In this document: in pieces, positions 53,820-62,376 of the stretch
Position numbering within the stretch: position 1 is the first letter of the stretch
Layout: each line of letters begins with the position of its first letter
NCBI GenBank assembly: GCA_963777595.1
Contig: CAVZRE010000058.1
Location: 3,272-67,271, forward strand
Direction: 5' to 3'
Length of the DNA stretch: 64,000 nt
Source of the DNA: CAVVFX01 sp963777595
GTDB lineage: Bacteria; Acidobacteriota; Terriglobia; Bryobacterales; Bryobacteraceae
The notes under the pieces: model-generated
The model's database searches: none
What the model was told of the DNA's origin: nothing
The model's input: only the letters and a program-made list of their open reading frames with translations
Position numbers and translations under genes: made by a program

Positions 53820-55435
53820 CAGAAGCCCCTTTGCCCTCCAGCACTCACGAACGACAGGAACTCGGCGTTCCAGACCAGTTGAGGCGGCAGCGGAGTGGGC
53901 GCCGTGTTCTTGAGCGTTCGCGCGACAGCCGACAGGGAGTGCGGATTGACGAGATAGATAAATGGCTGTTCGGCGGCGGCGATCTCCTGCACGCGGTCGA
54001 ACCAGGCTTTCCTCCGGGTGCGGTCGAGTTCCGAAGCCTGTTTGTGCATCAGGGCATCGATTTCCGCTTCCCACGGTGTCGCCGGCGATTTCTGGCCCGG
54101 ATTGAACTGATGATTCGGCGCCGAGCTCAGCCACACGTTCATCTGCGAGTTGGGATCGAGTTCCACCCGTCGCAGCCCCAGGAGACAGGCCTCGTAATTA
54201 AACGATGACGTAATGCGCTCGATGAGCGATTTAAAATCGAGCGTGACAATGTTGAGCTTGATGCCGAGGGCACTGAGATCTTGTTGGAGCATGGCAGCGA
54301 TCTTCTCGCGGGTTTCGTTGCCGGAATTAGTAATCGCGGAGAACTCCACGGGATGTCCGGAGGCGTCGTAGAGATTTTTGTCACGCAGCGTGAACCCGGC
54401 GCTATTCAATTCCTTCATCGCGGCAGCCAGGTTGAATTCCGGCGCGTGCAACTTTTGATTGAACCAGAAAGTATTCGAAGGAGAGACCGGGCCGTATGCG
54501 GGCTGGGCGTGTCCGTGATAGACGATGCGGCAGATATCGGCGCGCCGGATGGCATGGGACAGCGCGACGCGGAAGGCTCGCGACTGGAACCATTGCCTTT
54601 TGTAAGCCGGCAACGGCGCACCAGGAGTTTGGTTCACCCACATCATTTCCGAATCGAGCGACGGCCCCGAATCGCGAACTACGTCCGGCATGTCTTTGGC
54701 GAGCTGATCGAAGATGGCGGGATCGATGGTATCGATGAGTTGCACGTCTCCTCGGCGAAATCGCGCGAGTTCGGTTTCACGATTCTGCTGGATGGGAAGG
54801 CGCACCGAATCGAGGTAGGGCAACTTTCGCCCTTGCGCGTCAGACTTCCAGTAGTTCGGATTGCGAACCAGAAATAACTCGACGCCGGGCTTGTAGTCCT
54901 GAATCATGAACGGGCCGAGGACCGCTTTGGTCCCCAGCCTGGACCGCGAGGAGAGGATCGGCAATTGATCGAAGAGGCTCACGTAGTCGGCGATGGGCGC
55001 CGGGAAGCTAATCTTGACGATTTCGCCTCGCACCTCGAAGTGGGGATCTCCGGCGCCGGTGCGGAAGGAATCGGCAAGAGGCGCCTCCAGCTTAGGATCG
55101 AGCAGTTGACGGAAGGTGTACTCGACGTCCGCGGCGGTGAACGGCGTGCCGTCCGAGAATTTGATTCCACGGCGGATGGTGAAGGAGATGACGCGATAGT
55201 CGCGGGAGACGGACCAGGATGTTGCGAGCTCTGGTTCGGCTTGCTGGGTGGAACGATTCACGCGAATCAGGACGCCGGCAGTCAGGTAGCGAACCGTATC
55301 GGCAGCGTCGTCAATGGCCGCTAGCGGATGAAGGCTGCGAGGCTCGGCGCGGACGCAGAACCGCAATTCACCACCGGGCGCGGCCAGCAAGAGATTGGAA
55401 AGCACGAAGCCAAGAAAGAGGAAGAGCTTTTTCAT
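53819..55435 (-). CDS. ABC transporter substrate-binding protein, family 5 (peptide type)
   Basis: 538 residues. Signal peptide MKKLFLFLGFVLSNLLLAAPGG, no lipobox Cys. The SBP_bac_5 fold is clear from LRFCVRAEPRSLHPLAAIDDAADT, TIRRGIKFSDGTPFTAADVEYTF, VALSHAIRRADICRIVYHGHAQPAYGPVSPSN and the LNIVTLDFKSLIERI block. It delivers peptides or nickel/glycans to the two permeases upstream. The start overlaps the permease stop by 4 bp. Confidence 0.92.
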   Translation of the reverse strand: MKKLFLFLGFVLSNLLLAAPGGELRFCVRAEPRSLHPLAAIDDAADTVRYLTAGVLIRVNRSTQQAEPELATSWSVSRDYRVISFTIRRGIKFSDGTPFTAADVEYTFRQLLDPKLEAPLADSFRTGAGDPHFEVRGEIVKISFPAPIADYVSLFDQLPILSSRSRLGTKAVLGPFMIQDYKPGVELFLVRNPNYWKSDAQGRKLPYLDSVRLPIQQNRETELARFRRGDVQLIDTIDPAIFDQLAKDMPDVVRDSGPSLDSEMMWVNQTPGAPLPAYKRQWFQSRAFRVALSHAIRRADICRIVYHGHAQPAYGPVSPSNTFWFNQKLHAPEFNLAAAMKELNSAGFTLRDKNLYDASGHPVEFSAITNSGNETREKIAAMLQQDLSALGIKLNIVTLDFKSLIERITSSFNYEACLLGLRRVELDPNSQMNVWLSSAPNHQFNPGQKSPATPWEAEIDALMHKQASELDRTRRKAWFDRVQEIAAAEQPFIYLVNPHSLSAVARTLKNTAPTPLPPQLVWNAEFLSFVSAGGQRGF

Positions 55436-56235
55436 AACGTTAACTCCAGATCACCGCATGCTGTCCGGAAGCAAAGCATGACGACCACGAGAACTGCAAG
55501 AGGCAACAGAACTTCCGGATTGGAATGGACCAGTTCACGGTTCTCCAACTGGCGAAGAAGATTGCCGAGCGACGGGAGTGGTTCCGAGACGCCCAGGCCC
55601 AATAAGCCAAGTCCCGCTTCCGCAAGGATGAACGTGGGAATCAGAAGGGTGAACTGCGTGAGACTCACGGGACGTAAAGCGGGGAGTGCCTGCCGGAGCC
55701 ACAAACGCCAGCCGGCAATGCCGCAAGCGCGCGCGAAAATGATGGCGTCGGAGTTGCGGAATTCGCGGGCCGCAGCCTGAAATACCCGTGCGGCGTGGGT
55801 CCAGCCGAGGACCGCGAGCATCGCGAAAGTGATCCAGATGGACGTGGCAGGCGAAACGTTCAGCGGCAAGAGAGCGCGCACCGCAAGAAAGAGAAAAAGC
55901 CATGGAACCGAATCGACCACTCCGATGCAACTAAGCAGCAGAGTTTCGACGAAGCCGCCCACAAAACCGGAGAGCGCTCCCAGGACGAGGGCCAGCGCGC
56001 ACGAGAAAGCGGCGCCGGCGGAGGCCAGGAATAAGGAGAGCCGGAGTCCGGAGAGCAGGCGCGAGAAGTTGTCCCGGCCGAGCTGGTCGGTGCCCAGAGG
56101 GAAATGCCGGGATGGGGATTGCTGAATGGCATCCCGATTCTGAGTAGAGAAGTCAGGGGCGATCCAGATACCCACCAGCGAAAGTGCCGCGATAAGGAGC
56201 AGGACCATCAGGGCAGACTTTTGCAACCGGCTCAT
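55432..56235 (-). CDS. Peptide ABC transporter permease (OppC/DppC-like)
   Basis: ATG at 56235 overlaps the previous permease stop (ATGA). 267 residues with an N-terminal anchor (LMVLLLIAALSLVGIWIA), the OppC_N-type HFPLGTDQLGRDNFSRLLSGLRLSL block, then four to five helices with the EAA loop (RNSDAIIFARACGIAGWRLWLRQALP). The longer frame to 56766 runs over the upstream permease and is a shadow. Confidence 0.9.
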   Translation of the reverse strand: MSRLQKSALMVLLLIAALSLVGIWIAPDFSTQNRDAIQQSPSRHFPLGTDQLGRDNFSRLLSGLRLSLFLASAGAAFSCALALVLGALSGFVGGFVETLLLSCIGVVDSVPWLFLFLAVRALLPLNVSPATSIWITFAMLAVLGWTHAARVFQAAAREFRNSDAIIFARACGIAGWRLWLRQALPALRPVSLTQFTLLIPTFILAEAGLGLLGLGVSEPLPSLGNLLRQLENRELVHSNPEVLLPLAVLVVVMLCFRTACGDLELTL

Positions 56236-57074
56236 GCGTGCCGCCCTCGCAGTGTTCCGGATATCAGACCCGCGGCTGCGTTGGAGAGCTGAATCACGAT
56301 GGCCACTAACACCGTCAGGACGACGAGAAGGGGCAAGTCGCGGGCGAGCGCAGCCTTCCAGGCAAGCTGTCCCAGGCCAGGAATGTCGCAGATGACTTCG
56401 ATCGGCACCACGGCGGCGATCGCCATGCCCGCCGTCGCGACCAGCCACGCGAGCATAGGTCCGGCGATTCGCGGCAGGACGTACCAGCCGAGAATGCGCA
56501 CAGGGCGCAGACCTCGGGCGCGTGCCGTTAGAACCTCGCCACGCTGGACGGCCTGCATAATGAGGCCACGGAGCACCTGGAAGATCCTGGGAAGAAGGGC
56601 CAGCGCCAAAACCGTTTCGGCCGGCCAGTCGGCGTTGAGTAGAAGCGCTGCAATTGCAGCTGTCGGAAGACACAGCAGGGCGGCGCTCGCGAGGGTCGAA
56701 AAATGCGCCAGTACGGGAGCCAGGAAGAGCGCCAGCGCAACCGCCCAAACCAATGCAAGGGTCCACGCGATTGCGCTTCCGGTCACCAGGATTCGCAGAG
56801 TTGCCGGGGCGCGTCCGGCAATCAATTCGCGAACGGGAACGCCCAACGATCGCGAATCGCCGAGGTCGCCGTGTAGCGCTCCGCGAAGAAAGCGCTCCGC
56901 TTCGTTGAGACGCTGGTTGTGGAGCACGGTTCGGGTGGCTGCGCTGGTGCCCGGATCGAGTTCGCGTTCATCGGTTTCGAAACCGGGTCCGAAGCGGACG
57001 ATCAGTAGAGCGATGCCGGCGACCAGAACAATGGCCAGCAAACGAACCGCACAGTGAGTCAGAAAACGGAACAT
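56232..57074 (-). CDS. Peptide ABC transporter permease (OppB/DppB-like)
   Basis: 280 residues. N-terminal helix (VRLLAIVLVAGIALLIVRFGPG), then the typical RFLRGALHGDLGDSRSLGVPVRELIAGRAPATL stretch, then helices with the EAA loop (QRGEVLTARARGLRPVRILGWYVLPR). It is the first gene of a minus-strand operon permease-permease-binding protein-ATPase in which all three junctions overlap, implying coupled translation. Confidence 0.9.
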   Translation of the reverse strand: MFRFLTHCAVRLLAIVLVAGIALLIVRFGPGFETDERELDPGTSAATRTVLHNQRLNEAERFLRGALHGDLGDSRSLGVPVRELIAGRAPATLRILVTGSAIAWTLALVWAVALALFLAPVLAHFSTLASAALLCLPTAAIAALLLNADWPAETVLALALLPRIFQVLRGLIMQAVQRGEVLTARARGLRPVRILGWYVLPRIAGPMLAWLVATAGMAIAAVVPIEVICDIPGLGQLAWKAALARDLPLLVVLTVLVAIVIQLSNAAAGLISGTLRGRHA

Positions 57075-57223
57075 CTTCGCAGCTTATTTGAGACTAGCGG
57101 GTGAGGGTGGCAGAGGAACAGTACCGTGTAGAATACTCGCTGGTTCGAGGGCGTCATTCCATGACGAAGAGTACTACTAACGGTGGTTAGTTGCGGGAGG
57201 ACACTGCGGGGCGTCAGTCCAAA

Positions 57224-59686
57224 CTACGCTTGTTGCGCGACTGTGCGGCTGGGATGCAATTCGGACTCCTTGGAGCGGTCTTTCGGGAATTCGATAATCT
57301 GTCCCGGAGAGACGGCGTGCATGGATTTCCTGAGGCGTTTTTCCTCGTACATGCGTTCGTCGGCCTTTTCGAGTACGCTTTCCGCATCGATCGCATCGTC
57401 CGGATAGAGGGCGCATCCCGCGCTAATGGAGATTTTGCAGCCAATCTCCGCGCCGGCGCGTTGTCCGACCTCTTGGATTCTCTCCATCAGCGCCGGAAGA
57501 CAATCGCCCGGGTCCGATAAGACGAGCACAAACTCATCTCCGCCCATGCGAGCGACCACATCGGTGGCCCGGCAGGATTTGCGCAATCCGGCGGCTACAC
57601 TTTGCAGCACGCGATTTCCGGCCAGATGTCCGTGTTCGTCGTTAGCCTTCTTGAAACCGTCGAGGTCCATGACGATGACGGCCATAGGAGTCTTACGTTG
57701 CGAGCAGAGGACCACTTCCTCAGCGAGATACTCGAAGAGGGAGCGGGGATTCAGGAGTCCCGTCAGTTCGTCCGTCCGCGCGGCGTCCTGGACGTGTTCG
57801 AAACGCAGCGCATTTTCGATCACCACGCCTACCTTGGCGCTGATATTCTGCAGGATCCTGCGATGATCGAGCGTGAACGCGTCGGCCTGGAGCTGATAGA
57901 GCGTCAGCACTCCAACCACTTGCTCGCGGCAGACCAGCGGCACGGCGATCGCCGAACGTAACGGAGTGACTTTGGACGCGTCATTTAAGTAGCCGGCCTC
58001 AACCGCCGGATTTCCGTTCACGATCGGCTGGTTGTTCTCCGCAACCCAGCCGGAGAGACCCTGGCCCAGCGGAACACGAAGGGACGAGAAAAGCCTGTAG
58101 CTTTCTCCCTTGACGTGCTGGGGAATCAATTCGCCCTGGTTGCGCACCCAAATCACCACCGCGTCGTGCGGAATGGCTTTGCCTAAGCGGACGGCGAGCA
58201 GCGCGAGAGTTTCGTCCAAACTCAGCGAACTGCCAAGGTCATTGGCGATCTCCACCAGCATCTGGAACTCGCGGCGGGCGTCAGAAATACTCATGCGGAA
58301 GTTCCGGTCGGGAAGCATGCGAACCGGGTCAGGCGCAAAGCCGGTCGCCGGGCTTGCGCCTCGCTCCACTTTAATATGTGACGAGACTTTCGCGGAATCC
58401 ACCGTTTCAGATTTGGCTTTCAGTTCAAGTTCGCGGTAGCGCGCCTGAAGGATCGCAACCACGCGAGGATCGTAACTCTTGCCGGATTCGCCGGCGACGA
58501 TCTCCAGGGCGCCTTCGAGCGGCAGCGCCTTCCGATACTGGCGGTCAGAGGCCAACGCGTCGAGACAATCGACAGCCGAGAGGATACGCGCGCCAATGGG
58601 GATCTCCTCGCCCTTGAGTCCATCCGGATACCCGGTGCCGTCAAATTTTTCATGATGGGCGCGCACGATGGGAACCACGGGATAGGGAAAGTTGACGCGC
58701 TCCAGAATCTCGGCGCCGACGATGGGGTGAATTTTCATCTTTTCGAACTCGTCGGGAGTCAGCCGTCCGGGTTTGGAGATGATGTATTCGGGCACCGCGA
58801 GTTTGCCGATATCGTGCAGCAGAGCAGCGGCTTCGATAGCCTGCATTTCGAGCGGGGTGAGCCCCAGTTCCCTGCCCACCTCGGAGGCATATACCTGCAC
58901 GCGGCGTAAATGAGCGGAGGTGGTATCGTCTTTCGCGTCGATCGCGAGGGCCAGGGCTTCGATCGTACGAAGGTGTAGGTTGGCCATGTCCCCGATATGC
59001 TTCTGCTGCTCCTCGACGCGAGTGAGATAGATGTTATAGGAACGGTAGACCAGATAGACCACCGGAAGAGTCATGACGGCGCCGCCGATTCCGATACGAG
59101 CGACCAGCAGGCGGAAGCATTGAGCGATAACGCCGCCGACCAGATACTGCGGCGAGGTCCACAGGAACGATTCGCGCCACACATTGAGGATCGGCTTCTC
59201 AGTCGTGAAACCGATAATTCCGGAGAGCACCAGAGTATTTACGACGAAATACGCGAGCGAAGCTCCGACAATCGGAAACATGCCGTAAGGATCGACCGAT
59301 TTGAGCGCCGGATGGTCAATGCAGATGCTGGCAGCCGATACGGCTAACGAAATCTGCGAGACGTTGAAGATGACGTGGTGCAATTGCGGGCGATTCTTGA
59401 ACTTATAAAAGCTCTGCCCGAGAACGCTGCCGACGCTGATGACAATTCCGCCGGCGAGATGTAAGTCGCTCAACCCGGCGATCACGAACACATAGTTCAT
59501 GGATAGCGTGGAGAAGATCCCCGGCAGACGGACTTTGAAGCCTGAAGTGGCTACGGCAGCCAGCATATAAAGTTCGAGTCTGGGTAACTCCTGATCAGTG
59601 GGCCGCCAGCCGCTCAACATGAAAGCCGATAGGGACAAGCCGGCGATTACGACTACTAGCCAGTAAATTCTCGCCTGCTTGGACAC
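57224..59686 (-). CDS. Membrane HD-GYP / GAF / GGDEF protein (c-di-GMP turnover)
   Basis: 820 residues, GTG start at 59686 with a strong AAAGGAGC ribosome site 5 bp upstream. Residues about 1-230 are membrane helices of a MASE-like sensor. The HD-GYP domain (about 240-420) has HDIGKLAVPEYII and HHEKFDGTGYPDGL, with c-di-GMP hydrolysis residues intact. A GAF domain (about 480-620) comes next. The GGDEF domain has the exact RMGGDEF motif and an RxxD inhibitory site (RATD) five residues before it. Both catalytic halves look active, so it could make and break c-di-GMP, with a membrane signal deciding. Confidence 0.93.
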   Translation of the reverse strand: MSKQARIYWLVVVIAGLSLSAFMLSGWRPTDQELPRLELYMLAAVATSGFKVRLPGIFSTLSMNYVFVIAGLSDLHLAGGIVISVGSVLGQSFYKFKNRPQLHHVIFNVSQISLAVSAASICIDHPALKSVDPYGMFPIVGASLAYFVVNTLVLSGIIGFTTEKPILNVWRESFLWTSPQYLVGGVIAQCFRLLVARIGIGGAVMTLPVVYLVYRSYNIYLTRVEEQQKHIGDMANLHLRTIEALALAIDAKDDTTSAHLRRVQVYASEVGRELGLTPLEMQAIEAAALLHDIGKLAVPEYIISKPGRLTPDEFEKMKIHPIVGAEILERVNFPYPVVPIVRAHHEKFDGTGYPDGLKGEEIPIGARILSAVDCLDALASDRQYRKALPLEGALEIVAGESGKSYDPRVVAILQARYRELELKAKSETVDSAKVSSHIKVERGASPATGFAPDPVRMLPDRNFRMSISDARREFQMLVEIANDLGSSLSLDETLALLAVRLGKAIPHDAVVIWVRNQGELIPQHVKGESYRLFSSLRVPLGQGLSGWVAENNQPIVNGNPAVEAGYLNDASKVTPLRSAIAVPLVCREQVVGVLTLYQLQADAFTLDHRRILQNISAKVGVVIENALRFEHVQDAARTDELTGLLNPRSLFEYLAEEVVLCSQRKTPMAVIVMDLDGFKKANDEHGHLAGNRVLQSVAAGLRKSCRATDVVARMGGDEFVLVLSDPGDCLPALMERIQEVGQRAGAEIGCKISISAGCALYPDDAIDAESVLEKADERMYEEKRLRKSMHAVSPGQIIEFPKDRSKESELHPSRTVAQQA

Positions 59687-59853
59687 GTCGAAGCTCCTTT
59701 TCTTAAATTCGAGGGTAGAGTGTTATAGGCGGGGTAAATAGTACCCAACGGAACACCTTCCGTCGGTTTGCATCCGTCTCGTACTTCGGGTACTAGGACC
59801 TATAGGATGGCGCAGGATGGGCCATCGGAGTCCTTCGCAACGCCGGGGAAACG

Positions 59854-61422
59854 CTACCGGATCGCAACCGTCACGCCGGTCGGACTTGGATTAGCTCCCA
59901 CCTGGATGACGATTGGAACCGCGCTGCCCGACGGTGCTCCTGGCGGGATCAGGATGTTCACCTGGGTCACGCCCGCTACCAGACCATTGGAGCTGCCGGC
60001 GTATTGGACTGTGGCTGGAACGCCGCCGATGGTTGCGGTAACGCTTCCCAGAGGCTGCGACGGAGTGCTGCCGGCCAATTGTCCGTCGACACCGGCTGGA
60101 TTGGTCTGGCCTGCTCCAGTAATGAAGACCTGGAGCACAGAACCTTTGGCGGCAGGATTCGAGGAAGAGTTTGGACTGTTGTCCTGATTCAGGATTGCCC
60201 CTTGTCCGCTGCCTCCGGACGCTGTAAATATGGCGGGGACGGAAGACGCCAAAAATTCCGTTACCGGGCTCGATGCAATTCCCTGCACGGAGACTTGGAC
60301 TTGTGTACTGACGGCGTTGCCCGCCAGTTCGAAAGGCACAATGGCGTTTACCTGCGTCGCCGAGACATAGGTCAGCGGCGCGGGAACTCCGTCAAACAAG
60401 ACCTGTGTGCCACCGAGTGATGTCGTTACCGATTGTCCGTCGGGCGTTAACTGCAATCCGACGGGAGACGTTGGTCCCAGCGCCGAGCCAAAGATCGTAA
60501 TCAGTTCCCCGGGCGCAATCTGTCCGCTTAAGAAACTGGCGCCGTTCACCACGGATTGGGCCGTGAAAAGAATTCCCACACCGGCCTGATTCACCGTAAC
60601 CGTTTGTCCCGCGACATTGAGTGCGGCTGTCCGTGACTGGGACGAATTAGCTGGAGCGACCGTATAGCTGACCGTCGCGTTTCCGGAAGGCGAGGCCACG
60701 GGCACTCCTCCGATGTTGATATTGCTGATCCAGGTTACGGGGTTCTGCACAGTCCAGGAGCAGGCGCTGTCGGCCTGGATAGTAACCTGGCCTTGTCCGC
60801 CCGTCGCGCTGTAGTTCGCGGTGAGCGGCGCGACGGTGTAATTGCAGCCCGTGCCGAGCTGGGTGACGGTGTAGGTCTGGTCGTTGATCAGGATGGAACC
60901 GGTGCGGCTGGCAACTGAATTATTGGGCGCGACAGTGTAAGAGAGCGTGCCCGGGCCAGTCGTACCACCCGCGTTGATGGAGATCCAGGAAGTGGAGGTG
61001 CTCGCGGTCCAGGTACAGGAAGTGTTGACGCTGAGAGTCTGATTGCCGCCCGGAGGCTGCACTGAGCCATTGACCGGAGTGAAGATGTAAGGAGCGCAGA
61101 TGGCGGCGGCCTGTTTGATGGTGAAGACGGTGGTGTTCACCGAGATTGTGCCGGTGCGTGCCGTGTAGAGCGTACTTGTGTCAACCGTATAGCCCACTGT
61201 TCCGGTGACGCCGTTGCCGCTTTGCCCGTAAGCAACTGCAATCCAGGTATTGTTGCTCTTGGCGGTGCGGGCGCAATTTGACGTGCTGGCATTCACTACG
61301 AAAGAGCCCGTGGCGGCCGCTGCCGAAATGCTCACTGACGAGGGGTTGAGCGCAAGAGTACACTGGGCAGCTGCCGGTGCACAGGCCGAAAGGAACAGGA
61401 GAACTACCGGTATAGGCTTCAA
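59854..61422 (-). CDS. Secreted BACON-domain protein with Solibacter-type C-terminal domain
   Basis: 522 residues. Signal peptide (MKPIPVVLLFLSACAPAAAQ). Three BACON/Ig-like repeats follow (CTLALNPSSVSISAAAATGSF, CTWTASTSTSWISINAGGTTG, CSWTVQNPVTWISNINIGG), each ending in a TVTQ-like strand. The C-terminal ~240 residues (VVNGASFLSGQIAPGELITIFGSALGP, VLFDGVPAPLTYVSATQVNAIVPFEL, GAGQTNPAGVDGQL) are the TIGR03437-type domain found in large numbers in Solibacter. Likely surface-attached, carbohydrate- or matrix-binding. This domain is the best taxonomic marker in the window. Confidence 0.9.
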   Translation of the reverse strand: MKPIPVVLLFLSACAPAAAQCTLALNPSSVSISAAAATGSFVVNASTSNCARTAKSNNTWIAVAYGQSGNGVTGTVGYTVDTSTLYTARTGTISVNTTVFTIKQAAAICAPYIFTPVNGSVQPPGGNQTLSVNTSCTWTASTSTSWISINAGGTTGPGTLSYTVAPNNSVASRTGSILINDQTYTVTQLGTGCNYTVAPLTANYSATGGQGQVTIQADSACSWTVQNPVTWISNINIGGVPVASPSGNATVSYTVAPANSSQSRTAALNVAGQTVTVNQAGVGILFTAQSVVNGASFLSGQIAPGELITIFGSALGPTSPVGLQLTPDGQSVTTSLGGTQVLFDGVPAPLTYVSATQVNAIVPFELAGNAVSTQVQVSVQGIASSPVTEFLASSVPAIFTASGGSGQGAILNQDNSPNSSSNPAAKGSVLQVFITGAGQTNPAGVDGQLAGSTPSQPLGSVTATIGGVPATVQYAGSSNGLVAGVTQVNILIPPGAPSGSAVPIVIQVGANPSPTGVTVAIR

Positions 61423-61534
61423 ACTTATTTAACCCCGTTTACTGACGAAGGATACAACACAAACGCGCTCTGGCGAGCAGTTTGATTTGTGAAATTTATT
61501 ACTCCGGTGCGACGATTGCATATTTGCGTACGCA

Positions 61535-62279
61535 ATGACGGCTGAATTTCAATTGCTCGAAGAAGGGGGTCATGAGTCGTTGGAAGCGGTCGCCGAAGAG
61601 CCGGAGCTCGACCGGCACCCGATTGTGCTGCGACGCTATCAGTGCCGCTGCGGGAGACCCGTTTTCTTCAGGAACAGCATGTGCCTGGCGTGTCGGGCAC
61701 CCTTGGGCTATGAGCCTCATCTGGCGCGTATCTGTGCGCTCGATCCGGGCGAGCGGTCCACGACCGGACAAGAAACTTGGATGCTCTCCGGATGGCTGCC
61801 GCTCAAAGTCTATAAGAGGTGCGCCAACCTCGAGGCTGCTTCCTGCAATTGGCTGATCGAGGCGGATGACCAAAACCGGCTTTGTCAATGCTGCCGGCTG
61901 AACCGCACGATTCCGGATCTGAGCATCAAGCAAAACTCCGACGACTGGAACAAAATCGAGATTGCAAAACGGCGTCTGGTGTCGGCGCTCATCGCGCTCG
62001 GACTGCCGGTGCGGTCTCGCGTCTCGGAGGACACATCGCAAGGCCTGGCGTTTGATTTTCTCCGGTCGCTTCCCGGCGGTCCGCGAGTGATGACCGGCCA
62101 CGATGACGGCATCATCACGCTGAACATTGAAGAAGCCGACGATGCCACCCGGGAACTGACGCGCAGGAATCTGAAAGAGCAGTACCGGACGCTGCTCGGG
62201 CATCTGCGTCACGAGGTCGGGCACTATTATTGGGACCGCCTGATTTCCGGAACGCCCCTCATTGACGATTTCAGGGAGT
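61535..62279 (+). CDS. Putative zinc-binding metallopeptidase, 3' end cut off at the telomere junction
   Basis: ATG at 61535. An N-terminal zinc ribbon (RRYQCRCGRPVFFRNSMCLACRAPLG) and a second Cys pair (CCRLNRTIPD region) precede the peptidase_Mx-type catalytic stretch RHEVGHYYWDRLI with its H-E-x-x-H site. The homology ends at DDFRE. The following bases are the C4A4 telomere, read through to a false stop at 62314. Family members normally continue for roughly another 100 residues, so the gene is truncated by the junction, not naturally short. Confidence 0.85.
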
Positions 62280-62299
62280 CCCCAAAACCCCAAAACCCC
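62280..62299 (+). repeat. Left telomere, C4A4C4A4C4
   Basis: Exactly 20 bp: four C, four A, four C, four A, four C, starting one base into the codon where the bacterial gene stops making sense. Length and phase equal the double-stranded telomere of hypotrich macronuclear chromosomes. The first C could be shared with the bacterial side. Confidence 0.95.
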
Positions 62300-62376
62300 G
62301 TAGATGTAAAATAGGCGAGTAGAAGAATAACTTATTAATAAAGTGGGAATAGGTTAAGAAGTTGCTTGATGTTCAG
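62300..62376 (-). other. 3' flank of the ciliate gene
   Basis: 77 bp between the telomere and the TGA stop. On the gene strand it is AT-rich, with TTATTAATAA (62332-62341, palindromic) and an AATAAG element that could serve as a polyadenylation signal. Confidence 0.5.
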
